From Brevundimonas fluminis (lineage in GTDB: Bacteria > Pseudomonadota > Alphaproteobacteria > Caulobacterales > Caulobacteraceae), in assembly GCF_003934285.1 (NCBI RefSeq), contig NZ_RQWJ01000002.1, positions 793,353 to 857,352 on the forward strand: a DNA stretch of 64,000 nucleotides. Reading direction: 5' to 3'. The notes beneath the pieces are model-generated. The model had not been told where the DNA came from and did not search any database. It saw only the letters and a program-made list of their open reading frames with translations. Shown one piece after another: positions 1 to 8,326 of this stretch (position 1 is its first letter; every line of letters begins with the position of its first letter). The position numbers were made by a program, and so were the translations under genes.

Positions 1-179
1 ACCTGAAAGCCCGCCCCGCCACCGCCCGTCCCGTGGCCGACGACGACCTGTTCGCGCCGCGCGTCGATCCCGTCCGCACCGCCGAGCTGGAGGCCGCCGG
101 GCGCGAGGCGTCCGAGGCCCTGGCCATCGCCGCCCAGGCCATCCGTCACGCCCTGGGCGAAGACGGGGAGGCCGCCTGA
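1..179 (+). CDS. C-terminal end of a small uncharacterised protein upstream of zapA
   Basis: The window opens inside a plus-strand reading frame (codons begin at position 3) that ends in TGA at 177-179. The visible part is about 58 residues, Ala/Arg/Glu-rich, with a helical, possibly coiled-coil tail (RTAELEAAGREASEALAIAA). The stop overlaps the zapA start as TGATG, so the two are very likely translationally coupled. A short coiled-coil protein before zapA is common in alphaproteobacteria, but I cannot assign a family or function from this fragment. Confidence 0.7.
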   Translation, partial: LKARPATARPVADDDLFAPRVDPVRTAELEAAGREASEALAIAAQAIRHALGEDGEAA

Positions 180-496
180 TGGCCACCGTCACCGTCGAAG
201 TGAACGGCCGCCCCTACGCCGTCGGTTGCGCCGACGGTCAGGAAGACCGCGTCCGCATGCTGGCGCGCCAGTTCGACGACCACGTGCGCGGCGTCGCGTC
301 CGAGGTCGGCCACGTCGGCGACATCCGCCTGTTCCTGATGGCCGCGCTGCTTCTCGCCGACGAACTGCACGAGACGCGGCTCGCCGGCGGGGTCGTCACC
401 CCGGCCGGCGATCCCCCGCCCGCCGCCAACGACGGCGTGGCCGAAGCGCTCAACGCCGTCGCGGCGCGCCTCGAGAAGCTGGCCCAGACGATCTGA
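179..496 (+). CDS. zapA: Cell division protein ZapA
   Basis: ZapA binds FtsZ and promotes bundling of protofilaments at the Z ring. The 105-residue product is the usual ZapA size. It opens with the characteristic beta hairpin (VTVEVNGRPYAVGCADGQED, residues about 4-23), then the helix with R-x-LA-x-x-FD, and the long hydrophobic helix containing DIRLFLMAALLLADEL that forms the dimer/tetramer coil. The start ATG overlaps the upstream stop. The 6S RNA region and fau follow, which is the classic zapA-ssrS-fau arrangement and supports the call. The Ala/Pro-rich stretch near residues 75-85 is typical of high-GC versions. Confidence 0.93.
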   Translation: MATVTVEVNGRPYAVGCADGQEDRVRMLARQFDDHVRGVASEVGHVGDIRLFLMAALLLADELHETRLAGGVVTPAGDPPPAANDGVAEALNAVAARLEKLAQTI

Positions 497-640
497 CGCC
501 TCGCGCAGCGAGCGGCCGCGTCGCGAATGACAGGGCGCAGGAAACCCCGCCATTGTTCCGCCCCTCCGTCGCGCCTATCTTCGTCCCCGGCGGGTCGGCT
601 GCGGCTCTCGTCGAAGGCAACACATCCCAGCGACCTTAAT

Positions 641-815
641 CGTCTCTAAGGGAGCTGTCCCTGTCCGGGCTCGTGGGCCTGGGCACTACGGCGCCCACCT
701 GGTTCGCCAGGTCGAGGGGATTGAACCGTCCTTCACGGCCCTCGCGGCCCCCGCCAACCTCTTTTTCTGTGGGCCTGACGCTCGCGCCGCGGGCGCTCGC
801 TGCCTGAGGCCGGGC
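641..815 (+). ncRNA. ssrS: 6S RNA (approximate boundaries)
   Basis: The 355-bp gap between zapA and fau carries no plausible ORF and occupies the conserved genomic slot of 6S RNA, the regulator that binds RNA polymerase holoenzyme. It has a UUCG-capped hairpin at 697-712, then complementary arms CGAGGG and CCCTCG around GGATTGAACCGTCCTTCACG, resembling the central bubble and flanking stem of alphaproteobacterial 6S RNAs. The ends were set by eye and may be off by 10-20 nt. Gene order and structure support the call; I could not run a covariance model. Confidence 0.6.
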
Positions 816-851
816 CTACCGCTCGACGCGGGCAAGGCGTATGGCTCGCCC

Positions 852-1409
852 GTGAGCCCGCATCCGACCGACAAGCGTGAACTGCGGGCCGCCATGCGCG
901 CCGAGCGCAAGCGGCTGAGCGGGCTGGACGCGACGGTCGCCCATCGCGTCGCCGATCACGCCGGTGATCTGCCTCCCGCGGCCGTCGTCGCCGTCTACCG
1001 CGCCATCGGCACCGAGCTGGACGCCGCGCCGCTGGCGGCCGCCCTCGTCGCCGGCGGCCGCGAGCTCTGCTTGCCCGTGGTGGCGGAGCCCGACGCCCCG
1101 ATGATCTTCCGCCGCTGGGCGCCGGGCGAGCCGCTGGAGCCCGATCTGGTGGGCGTGCCCGCCCCTCTGCCGTTGGCCGAACGCGTCGAGCCCGACCTGA
1201 TCGTCACGCCCTTGCTGGCCTTCGACGCGCGAGGCTGGCGGCTGGGGCAGGGCGGAGGCCACTACGACCGCACCTTCGCCGCCCTGCCCGCCGCGACCCG
1301 CGTCGGCCTGGCCTACGCCGGGCAGGAGGTGGGAGGGCTGCAGGTCGAGCCCCACGACGTTCGTCTGCATGGCGTCCTGACCGAGATGGGCTATAGGCCC
1401 TTCGGATGA
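852..1409 (+). CDS. fau: 5-formyltetrahydrofolate cyclo-ligase
   Basis: Converts 5-formyl-THF to 5,10-methenyl-THF using ATP, returning a storage folate to the one-carbon pool. At 185 residues it fits the family. The N-terminal basic helix KRELRAAMRAERKRL precedes a GRELCLPVV strand. The C-terminal half has the signature GWRLGQGGGHYDRTFAAL, the ATP/substrate loop, with His in place of the more common Tyr of GGGYYDR. The start is GTG. It sits directly after the 6S RNA slot, as in many proteobacteria, and its 3' end overlaps the next gene by 4 bp (ATGA). Confidence 0.93.
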   Translation: MSPHPTDKRELRAAMRAERKRLSGLDATVAHRVADHAGDLPPAAVVAVYRAIGTELDAAPLAAALVAGGRELCLPVVAEPDAPMIFRRWAPGEPLEPDLVGVPAPLPLAERVEPDLIVTPLLAFDARGWRLGQGGGHYDRTFAALPAATRVGLAYAGQEVGGLQVEPHDVRLHGVLTEMGYRPFG

Positions 1410-2230
1410 GACTGGCTTTTTTCGGCGACGTGGTGGGCAAGTCCGGCAGGGACGGAATCTCCGACCATCTGCCCGGGCTTAAGCGCGATCTGAAGCTCGA
1501 CTTCGTGGTGATCAACGCAGAGAACGCCGCGGGCGGCTTCGGCATCACCGAACACACGGCCAACGAGCTGTTCATGGCCGGCGCGGACTGCCTGACGCTG
1601 GGCAACCACAGCTGGGACCAGCGCGAGGCCCTGACCTACATCGTGCGCGAGCCGCGCCTGATCCGCCCGCTGAACTATCCGCGCCTGATGGACGCCCCGG
1701 GCGCCGGGGCCAATCTGTTCGAGACCCACTCGGGCCGCACCGTTCTGGTCATGAACGTGCTGGGCCGCGTCCACATGGACCCGATGGACGACCCGTTCAG
1801 CGCGGTGGAGAAGGAGCTGGCCGCCTGCCCGCTCGGCATGGCCGCCGACGCGATCATCGTCGACATGCACTGCGAGGCGACGTCGGAGAAGATGGCGATG
1901 GGCCACTTCTGCGACGGTCGCGCCAGTCTGGTGGTCGGCACCCACACCCACGTGCCCACCGCCGACTGCCAGATCCTTCCGGGCGGCACGGCGTACCAGA
2001 CGGACGCCGGCGGCTGCTGCGACTACGACTCGGTCATCGGCAATGAGAAGGAAGAGCCGCTGCGCCGCTTCACCACCCGCATCAGCGGCGGCCGCTACAG
2101 CCCGGCATCGGGTCCGGCCACCATCTGCGGCGTCTACGTCGAGACGGACGACCGCACCGGTCTGGCCACGCGGATCGAGCCGATCCGCGTCGGCGGGAGG
2201 TTGAGGCGGGCGGTTCCGACGCTGGCTTGA
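1406..2230 (+). CDS. YmdB-family metallophosphoesterase (TIGR00282)
   Basis: A 274-residue calcineurin-fold phosphoesterase of the YmdB/TIGR00282 family, whose Bacillus member hydrolyses 2',3'-cyclic nucleotides. Metal-binding motifs are visible: FFGDVVGKSGRD (Asp8), NAENAAGG (Glu39, Asn40), LGNHSWD (Asn67, His68), DMHCEATSEK and GTHTHVPTAD. Its length and motif spacing match the family. The ATG lies in the ATGA overlap with fau, so the pair forms one operon. The cellular substrate in this organism is unknown. Confidence 0.9.
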   Translation: MRLAFFGDVVGKSGRDGISDHLPGLKRDLKLDFVVINAENAAGGFGITEHTANELFMAGADCLTLGNHSWDQREALTYIVREPRLIRPLNYPRLMDAPGAGANLFETHSGRTVLVMNVLGRVHMDPMDDPFSAVEKELAACPLGMAADAIIVDMHCEATSEKMAMGHFCDGRASLVVGTHTHVPTADCQILPGGTAYQTDAGGCCDYDSVIGNEKEEPLRRFTTRISGGRYSPASGPATICGVYVETDDRTGLATRIEPIRVGGRLRRAVPTLA

Positions 2231-2235
2231 TCCTC

Positions 2236-2275
2236 GTCATCCCGGCCGCAGCCGCGCAGCGGCGGAGAGCCGGGA
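2236..2275 (+). repeat. REP-like palindromic repeat, left copy
   Basis: About 40 bp beginning GTCATCCCGGCCG and ending GAGAGCCGGGAC, found just 3' of the phosphoesterase gene. It is GC-rich, imperfectly palindromic and has a variable short centre. A second copy lies inverted at 2402-2436. This is the shape of short intergenic palindromes dispersed in alphaproteobacterial genomes; whether it is dispersed in this genome cannot be seen from one window. Confidence 0.7.
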
Positions 2276-2401
2276 CGGGCATGGGCTTTCTTGTGCGCGC
2301 TCCGGGCGACCAAGGCGACCCGGAGCTAGGGTCGGCATTGGCCAGCCGTGGCCCGGCTCGCCGCTCCGCGCCGTCCGGGCGCTCCAAGGATGCACGCGAC
2401 C

Positions 2402-2436
2402 GTCCCGGCTCTCGCCTTCGGCTCGGCCGGGATGAC
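2402..2436 (-). repeat. REP-like palindromic repeat, right copy (inverted)
   Basis: Reverse complement of the 2236-2275 element apart from its centre, with shared outer arms GTCATCCCGGCCG and GAGAGCCGGGAC. The pair is separated by 126 bp that contain another hairpin (CTCCGGG...CCCGGAG near 2299-2326) but no convincing gene. Confidence 0.7.
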
Positions 2437-2504
2437 AATGGCGGACGGGCTGGTCACTCAATAGAGCCGGCGCCATTCTCGCCAAAGGTCAGGGAGCGGT
2501 GGGC

Positions 2505-2951
2505 ATGGTCGCACCAGAAGTTGCCGAGGCTGTGGGCGGGGAAAACCATGGTCGGCTGGGGATGTCCGCCATCTTGCATGGGCTGGATCCGGCGATCGAC
2601 TGGGCCAGCAAGCTCGGACTGACGCTCGCGGTCATGACCTTCGTCGTGGTGATCGTGGATTTGGCCATGCGAGGGCGCTTGAGACAGACCGCGTTCGCCT
2701 TCACCCATCTGTTGGCTTGTCTGCCTTTGATCGGGGCCCTCCACGCGGCGTCTCAGGGAACCGTGAACTACTGGCTTGCCGTTCCCGCGGACGACTCTCC
2801 TCTCGGCAATTTCCCGCTCATTCAGGCAGCAGTGGCGGTGCTGATGGGCAGCTTTCTGTCCGGCCTCGGCGTGATCCTGACCTTCGTTCTCCGGCTCGAT
2901 GACGCGTGGCGCGGGCGGAAGGGCGATCACCCCCGCGCCACGAACCCGTAG
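2505..2951 (+). CDS. Hypothetical multi-pass membrane protein
   Basis: I do not recognise this protein. It is about 148 residues with three to four likely membrane segments: LTLAVMTFVVVIVDLAM, FTHLLACLPLIGAL and a long hydrophobic run ending GVILTFVLRL. The C-terminal tail is short and basic. ATG 2505 follows AGGGAG at 2491-2496 by 8 nt. An in-frame GTG at 2499 and ATG at 2562 are alternatives, the latter giving a product that begins nearer the first membrane segment. The 3' end overlaps the convergent amidohydrolase gene by 25 bp. It stands alone just beyond the repeat pair, so it may be accessory DNA. Confidence 0.6.
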   Translation: MVAPEVAEAVGGENHGRLGMSAILHGLDPAIDWASKLGLTLAVMTFVVVIVDLAMRGRLRQTAFAFTHLLACLPLIGALHAASQGTVNYWLAVPADDSPLGNFPLIQAAVAVLMGSFLSGLGVILTFVLRLDDAWRGRKGDHPRATNP

Positions 2952-4417
2952 CGCCGGTTCGACGGCTGCGGCCCCGCGGCCAGATAGTCCGCCTTGATCG
3001 CCGCGAACCGGTCGCCCGCCACGCGCGCTTCCACCGTCGGCACGTCCACGCCATAGAGCCGGGCGTTGTTGCCGCCGAAGACGGCGGCCTTCACCGGTCC
3101 GTCGGCGGCGCCCAGTTCGGCGAAGCCGTGGGCGCGACGCATGTCCTCGGGGATCTCCAGCCGGCGCAGCCCCTCGATCTGCCACTGGGGCGAGCCGGTC
3201 CAGACCGCGTCGGTGCCCCAGCAGACGCGCTCGACCCCCAGCCCCCTGATCAGCGTGCCCATGATGGCGGCGCACATGCGCGGCTCGGCGATCAGGGTCT
3301 GGGCGAAGATCTGGCCCAGGTCGCCGTGGACGTTCGTGACCCCGTGCTTCTCCGGGATTTCCGCCAGGTCGGTGACCCAGTCGATGCGGCCCGTTCGCTC
3401 GAACTCGGCCAGCGCCCACTCCGGATCGTCCAGCCGGTAGGCCGAGTGGTAGATGACGAAGTTCAGCCCCGGCCAGTCCTTCGCCGCCTGCGCCACGTCG
3501 TCGACGCGGGCAAAAGGCGCCAGGTCCGGGAACCTCTGGTCCGCCCCGCGCCCCCACAGTCCCTTGTGCACGCAGACGGTGGTCACCCCCGCCGCGGCCA
3601 TCAGCTCATAGCCGCGATAGGTCTCTTCCGAATCCATGCGCCAGGGATGCTTCGCGGTCTCCTTGTGGGTGTTGTCGCCGACGGTGTAGCCCTTGACCGA
3701 GTCCGGCTTCAGCTCCAGCGCGGCGGCCAGATCGTCCAGCCAGCCGGGCGCGCCCGGCGTCATGATGGCGTGGCTCATCATCCGCACGCCGCCCGCCTCC
3801 GCGTTCACCTTCGCCCTGGCCTCGGCCATCTGCCGGTTGGTCAGGAACCAGTCTTCGGGAATGTCCGACGGCGCCGAGGAAATCAGGGCGATCTTGGTGT
3901 CGCTGTCGAGGAAGATTTCCTTGAAGTAGTTGTCGAACTTCAGGTCCTCGATGGTCTGGGCGCCCGACGCCGACAGCTGCGGGTTCCAGCCCTGCGCCGC
4001 GACCGACTCCCGCAACCGCACGAAGTTCGTCAGCCGCGTGTCGTCGCGCAGGAAATGGGTGTGCATGTCCATGATGAACTGGCCGGACAGGGCCCTCGCC
4101 CTTTCGTCCGCCAGCTCCGGCGTCGACGCCTCGGCCGTCCCCACATCGAACACGGGACCGAAGGCGCCGTTCAGGGCCGCGAACCCGGCCGCCATACCCG
4201 ACGCCGTCTGGAAGAAGCGCCGCCGGCTCATGCCCAGCTTCGGCGCCACGGCGTCGGCCAGCGCGTAGAGGCGCATCTCCGCCTCGCGCTGCCTGCGGCT
4301 CTGCGCGACGGGTCGGTACTCCTCCGAAGACACCATCCGCACGGGCAGGGGCGTTCGCGGCTCGCTGCGCTCGGCCGGCGTCAGCGCCGCCATCTCCTGG
4401 TCGGACAGTCCGCGCAT
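2927..4417 (-). CDS. Tat-exported amidohydrolase (amidohydrolase_2 family)
   Basis: A 496-residue metal-dependent hydrolase of the TIM-barrel amidohydrolase_2 type, which includes decarboxylases and lactonases. The metal motif DMHTHFL lies just after the leader; later come YHSAY and CWGTDAVWTGSP, the usual His and Asp ligands of the barrel. A twin-arginine signal (MSRRRFFQTASGMAAGFAAL) is present but starts about 60 residues into the frame, preceded by a hydrophilic N-region. ATG 4417 has a strong GGAGGAGG upstream and is preferred, although a start nearer the Tat motif is possible. Substrate unknown. PhoD, another Tat substrate, lies just upstream on the same strand. Confidence 0.8.
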   Translation of the reverse strand: MRGLSDQEMAALTPAERSEPRTPLPVRMVSSEEYRPVAQSRRQREAEMRLYALADAVAPKLGMSRRRFFQTASGMAAGFAALNGAFGPVFDVGTAEASTPELADERARALSGQFIMDMHTHFLRDDTRLTNFVRLRESVAAQGWNPQLSASGAQTIEDLKFDNYFKEIFLDSDTKIALISSAPSDIPEDWFLTNRQMAEARAKVNAEAGGVRMMSHAIMTPGAPGWLDDLAAALELKPDSVKGYTVGDNTHKETAKHPWRMDSEETYRGYELMAAAGVTTVCVHKGLWGRGADQRFPDLAPFARVDDVAQAAKDWPGLNFVIYHSAYRLDDPEWALAEFERTGRIDWVTDLAEIPEKHGVTNVHGDLGQIFAQTLIAEPRMCAAIMGTLIRGLGVERVCWGTDAVWTGSPQWQIEGLRRLEIPEDMRRAHGFAELGAADGPVKAAVFGGNNARLYGVDVPTVEARVAGDRFAAIKADYLAAGPQPSNRRYGFVARG

Positions 4418-4482
4418 GGCTTCCTCCTCCGGTGATCGGCGAAGGCTAGCACCGCCCCCGGCGGGCGCGGAGCACGATTTCG

Positions 4483-6051
4483 TCAGGCCGGCAGGACCCG
4501 CGCATCGCCCGACTGGACGACCATCGTCGCGCGTGTCGAAAGCGTGCCGCCCTTCTCCGACACCTTGTCCAGGACCTTGAACTCGGTCCGCCACGCCTCC
4601 GGCGTCACGTCGCAGACGACGTAGCCGCGCTGGGCGTTGTTGAACTTCAGGAAGGGGTTGTCGGCCAGATAGCGGCGGCCGTCCGCGCGCTGGTCCTGCC
4701 CGTCGCCCGAGGAGCTGATCGACGTGGTCACGAACTCGCTGGCGATCGGCGCGGCCGACGGTTCGCGGCCGTTCAGATGCAGCTCGCCGGCGTAGTTCTG
4801 GTGCTCGTCGCCGGTCAGAACGACGACGTTCTTCATCCGCCGGTCCTGAATCCGCTTCAGCAGCCGGTTGCGCGGAATGCGATAGCCGGCCCAGGTGTCC
4901 ACGTTGAAGCCGAGGTCCGGCCCTTCCTTGCGGTCCAGATCCATCATCATGATCTGCTGCGCCAGCACGTTCCACCGGGCGCGGCTCTGGTCCAGTCCCC
5001 GGTACAGCCACTGCTCCTGCGCCTCGCCCAGCACCTGGGCCTCCGAGGCGTCGACCGCCGCGCAGGTGGTCGCCCAGGCGTCGCCGCACGGCTGGTCGGT
5101 GCGATGCTGGCGCGTGTCCAGCAGGTGCAGGTCCATCAGGCCGCCCCACGACGCCCGGCGGTACAGCTGCGTCGCCGACCCCCGGGGGAAGGCGGAGCGC
5201 CTCAGCGGCATGTGCTCGTAGAAGGCCTGCATGGCCGCCTGCTGCCGCAGCATGAAGACGGCCGGGTCCGTGCCGTCCTGATCGAGGGCCGAGACCCAGT
5301 TGTTGTCGATCTCGTGGTCGTCCCACGTGCAGAACCACGCCGTCGAGGCGTGCGAGGACTGGAGGTCCGGGTCCAGCTTGTACTGGGCGTAGCGGCGGCG
5401 ATAGTCGTCCAGCGAATAGACCTCGCCGCCCAGGTGCATGCGGGGGTTTTCGATGGTCCCGCCCGAGCCGGTGTAGGTCCGGTTGCCGCGGCCCTCGTAG
5501 ATGTAGTCGCCGTAGCAGTAGATGAAATCGAGGTTCTCGGCCGCGGCCTTGCGGTGCGCGGTGTAGAAGCCCTGCTCATAGGCCTGGCAGCCGACCACGC
5601 CGAAGCGGGCGCGTGCGACCGCCGCGCCCGCCGCCGGCGCCGTCACGGCCCGGCCGTACGGCGTGCGCTCGCGGCCGGACGAAAAGCGGTAGAAATACTC
5701 GCGGCCGGGCTGCAGACCCTCGACCTCGACGTGGACCGCGTGCGCCAGTTCCGGCCGCGCGACGGCCTCCCCCGAGCGCACGATCGTGCCGAAGCCGCGG
5801 TCGGCCGACACCTCCCACTTCACCGGCACGGCCGCTGAGGGCATGCCGTGGCCGATCTCCAGCGGGCGCGGCGCCAGTCGCGTCCAGATCACGAAGCCGT
5901 CCGGCGTCGGGTCTCCCGCAGCGATGCCCAGTTGGAAGGGATATTCCGCCCAAACCGGATCGGCCAGCGCTCCGCGCGCCAGTCCGGACGCGGCCACGCC
6001 CCCGCCCAGCGCAAGGATCAGCGAGCGACGCGAAGGGACGGGCAGGCGCAT
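4483..6051 (-). CDS. phoD: PhoD-family alkaline phosphatase/phosphodiesterase
   Basis: Periplasmic or secreted phosphatase that releases phosphate from phosphoesters, with iron/calcium chemistry in the family. The 522-residue product starts with a Tat signal (SRRSLILALGGGVAASGL). The N-terminal PhoD domain contains QLGIAAGDPTPDGFVIWTRL; the catalytic domain shows YCYGDYIYEG, TWDDHEIDNNW and GDEHQNYAGELHLN, the conserved metal-binding motifs. The gap to the downstream amidohydrolase is 65 bp, so co-transcription is possible. I see no clear Pho box upstream. Substrate preference within the PhoD family cannot be read from sequence. Confidence 0.9.
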   Translation of the reverse strand: MRLPVPSRRSLILALGGGVAASGLARGALADPVWAEYPFQLGIAAGDPTPDGFVIWTRLAPRPLEIGHGMPSAAVPVKWEVSADRGFGTIVRSGEAVARPELAHAVHVEVEGLQPGREYFYRFSSGRERTPYGRAVTAPAAGAAVARARFGVVGCQAYEQGFYTAHRKAAAENLDFIYCYGDYIYEGRGNRTYTGSGGTIENPRMHLGGEVYSLDDYRRRYAQYKLDPDLQSSHASTAWFCTWDDHEIDNNWVSALDQDGTDPAVFMLRQQAAMQAFYEHMPLRRSAFPRGSATQLYRRASWGGLMDLHLLDTRQHRTDQPCGDAWATTCAAVDASEAQVLGEAQEQWLYRGLDQSRARWNVLAQQIMMMDLDRKEGPDLGFNVDTWAGYRIPRNRLLKRIQDRRMKNVVVLTGDEHQNYAGELHLNGREPSAAPIASEFVTTSISSSGDGQDQRADGRRYLADNPFLKFNNAQRGYVVCDVTPEAWRTEFKVLDKVSEKGGTLSTRATMVVQSGDARVLPA

Positions 6052-6105
6052 GGGCAGGGTCTCCGGATTTCGCTCCCGGATACCGGCCGATCGTGACGGT
6101 TCTGT

Positions 6106-7482
6106 CTAGGCCCGGGCGCGCAGCCGCAGGCGGATGGGCCGGGCGCTGCGCAGCGTGATCTGGTGCACCGGCCGCGGCTCCGCCGGCGCGATGGGCTCGA
6201 CCTCCGCCGCCTTGAGGATCGTCGCCAGCGCGATCATCGCCTCATTGAGAGCGAAGGTCGCGCCGATGCAGACGCGGGGCCCGGCGCTGAAGGGAATGTA
6301 GGTCCAGCGGTCGATGGCCTTGCGGGTCCGGGGCAGGAACCGTTCGGGCCGGAACTCTTGCGGCGCGTCCCACAGCAGCTCATGCCGGTGCAGCACCCAG
6401 GGCGATATCAGCACGGTGGCGCCGGCCTTGATCTCCTGCCCGCCGACCACATCGGGACCCAGCGCCCGACGCGCCAGCGTCGGCGCCGGGGGGAACAGGC
6501 GCATGGCCTCCTCGATCACCGCGCGCGTCCACGGCAGATGCTCGGCCCAGTCCGGGGCGTCCGGGTCGAACGGGTCGGCCTCGTCGCGCAGGCGCGCTGC
6601 GACGTCCGGCGCCCGGCTGATCAGGTGCAGCGCCCAGCCCAGCGTCCGCGCCGTCGTCTCATGGCCCGCCAGAATGAAGGTCAGCACGTTCGAGGCCACC
6701 TCGTGATCCGACAGGCCGTCGCCGCCGTCCTCGTCGCGGGCGTTCAGCAGGGCGGTCAGCAGGTCGTCGGCGACCCGCTCGCCGGCCTCGATCTGCGCGC
6801 GCCGCCGCGCGACGAGCGCCGACACGCGGGTTTCGAAGAAGCGACCGGCTCCCGCACCGGTGATGCGGCCCAATCGCGGGATCCAGTCCGGCGCCGCCAG
6901 CACGTCGAGCGGGTCGATCCGCGCGGCCAGGGAGAGGTAGGAGTTCAGCGCCTTCTCGAATCCCCGCGCGTCGCCGTCCAGCTGGTCGGAGAACAGGGTC
7001 GCCGACAGGATGTCGAACGTCAGTCCCGACATCTCGGTGTCGAGGTTCAGCACGCGAGGTCCCAGATCCAGCCGCCAGCCCTCGACGCGTCGCCGCGACC
7101 GATCCGCCATGCGTCCGGACATCGTCGCCGTGCGCGCCGGCGTGAACAGCGGCGCCAGGATGCGGCGGACCCGTCGCCACGCCTCCCCCTCGGTCAGCAG
7201 CAGGCCGTCGGCCAGCATCGGCCCCAGCACCCGGCGCTGCAGCGCGCCCTTCTCATAGTTGGCGGCGTTGGCCGACAGGACGTGACGCACGCCCTCCGGA
7301 TGGCTGACCACCAGGATCTCGCCCAGGGCGGAGTCGCCGTGCAGCTGCGGCTCGCGGAAATGGCGCTCGGACCACATGCCCAGCGGATCGCGCCACCCGA
7401 CCCACAAGAACGGGATCAGGCCCAGCGGCCTCGTCCGCCGCCGGGGCGTCCACGGGCGAAAGGCGGGAGAACCGTCGGCCAT
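6106..7482 (-). CDS. Cytochrome P450
   Basis: A 458-residue P450 monooxygenase. The I-helix oxygen-activation motif AGHETTART, the K-helix ExxR (EEAMR) and the heme-thiolate loop FSAGPRVCIGATFAL, whose Cys ligates the iron, are all intact. There is no N-terminal membrane anchor, so it is a soluble bacterial-type enzyme needing separate ferredoxin/reductase partners; none is in the window. Its sequence has the flavour of fatty-acid/alkane-type class E P450s (YEKG...LGPMLADGLLLTEGEAW). It lies 55 bp upstream of phoD on the same strand. Substrate unknown. Confidence 0.93.
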   Translation of the reverse strand: MADGSPAFRPWTPRRRTRPLGLIPFLWVGWRDPLGMWSERHFREPQLHGDSALGEILVVSHPEGVRHVLSANAANYEKGALQRRVLGPMLADGLLLTEGEAWRRVRRILAPLFTPARTATMSGRMADRSRRRVEGWRLDLGPRVLNLDTEMSGLTFDILSATLFSDQLDGDARGFEKALNSYLSLAARIDPLDVLAAPDWIPRLGRITGAGAGRFFETRVSALVARRRAQIEAGERVADDLLTALLNARDEDGGDGLSDHEVASNVLTFILAGHETTARTLGWALHLISRAPDVAARLRDEADPFDPDAPDWAEHLPWTRAVIEEAMRLFPPAPTLARRALGPDVVGGQEIKAGATVLISPWVLHRHELLWDAPQEFRPERFLPRTRKAIDRWTYIPFSAGPRVCIGATFALNEAMIALATILKAAEVEPIAPAEPRPVHQITLRSARPIRLRLRARA

Positions 7483-7526
7483 GCGGGGAGTCTAGGCCTG
7501 CCGGGTGACCGCGATAAGGCCCCGCG

Positions 7527-7952
7527 TCAGTTGGCCGCCGCCGGCTTCCACGCCCGCATCTCGGCGATCTCGCGCGTCTGGGCGTCGATCACGGCCCGGG
7601 CCATGCGGCGGATCTCGGGGTCCTTCGAGTTCGCCAGCGCCACCTCGGCCATCTCCACCGCGCCCTCGTGGTGCGCGATCATCTTGGCGATGTAGGCCTC
7701 GTCGACGGTGGCGCCCGAAGCGTCGGCCATCTTCCGATGCATCGAGCTTTCCGACGCCGCGAAGGCTGCGTCGCCTGCACCGGGGCTGGCCGGTCCGTGC
7801 CCGGTCGGGTGGGCGCCCGACGTCTCGCCGTCCTTCACCGTCGCGGCGTGGCGCTCGGCCGAGGCGTCGCGCATGGCCTGCTCGACCGGATCGCCGCCGC
7901 CCTCGCACGCGGTCAGCAGCAGGACGGGCAGGGCGATCAGCAGGCGCTTCAT
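7527..7952 (-). CDS. DUF305-domain lipoprotein
   Basis: A 141-residue protein with a lipoprotein signal (MKRLLIALPVLLLTAC), a low-complexity linker and a C-terminal DUF305 domain. The domain is a ferritin-like four-helix fold recognised by HRKMADASG and by IAKMIAHHEGAVEMAEVAL with its paired histidines. DUF305 proteins are often linked to copper or other metal stress, but function is not established. The start is only 2 bp from the stop of the upstream lipoprotein gene, giving a likely purL-lipoprotein-DUF305 transcription unit. Confidence 0.88.
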   Translation of the reverse strand: MKRLLIALPVLLLTACEGGGDPVEQAMRDASAERHAATVKDGETSGAHPTGHGPASPGAGDAAFAASESSMHRKMADASGATVDEAYIAKMIAHHEGAVEMAEVALANSKDPEIRRMARAVIDAQTREIAEMRAWKPAAAN

Positions 7953-7954
7953 GG

Positions 7955-8326
7955 TCAGCTCCTCGGCGGCAGGGTCGACGACTTGGTGCGGCCGTCTCGG
8001 TGGGTCACGGTGGTCGGCGCCCGCTCGCTCTGCGCGGGGATCAGGCCGGCGATGCGGACGTAGACGCGGTCGGTCGCCGAAGCGCCTGCGGCCTGGACGC
8101 ACAGGGTGCTCTCGCCCTCGCGGCCCCATGGCGTCTCGACGGCGTCGACCACGTCCTCGCTGCCGTCGACGAAGGCGACGATCCGCGCCCGCAGGTCGCG
8201 GTCGACGCCCATGGCGTAGCTGCCGAAGCTGACCTCGACGTCGCAGCCCTCGCGAACCGCCGGCGGCTCCGCCGTCTCGCAGCCCGCGAGGGTCAGGACG
8301 GCGATCAGGGCCGCGGCGCGGATCAC
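7955..8326 (-). CDS. Small lipoprotein of unknown function, coupled to purL
   Basis: A 123-residue predicted lipoprotein: GTG start, short hydrophobic leader and lipobox LTLAGC. The mature part has a few Cys residues ([13 protein letters not shown]) and a beta-rich composition; I recognise no family. The start codon overlaps the purL stop as GTGA, so translation is probably coupled to purL despite no evident role in purine synthesis. The start could shift by a few codons. Confidence 0.7.
   Translation of the reverse strand: MIRAAALIAVLTLAGCETAEPPAVREGCDVEVSFGSYAMGVDRDLRARIVAFVDGSEDVVDAVETPWGREGESTLCVQAAGASATDRVYVRIAGLIPAQSERAPTTVTHRDGRTKSSTLPPRS

Noticed and set aside
2927..5338. Extended amidohydrolase frame into the PhoD gene
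   Set aside because: The part upstream of 4417 is antisense/out-of-frame relative to PhoD coding sequence, and a strong Shine-Dalgarno marks 4417.
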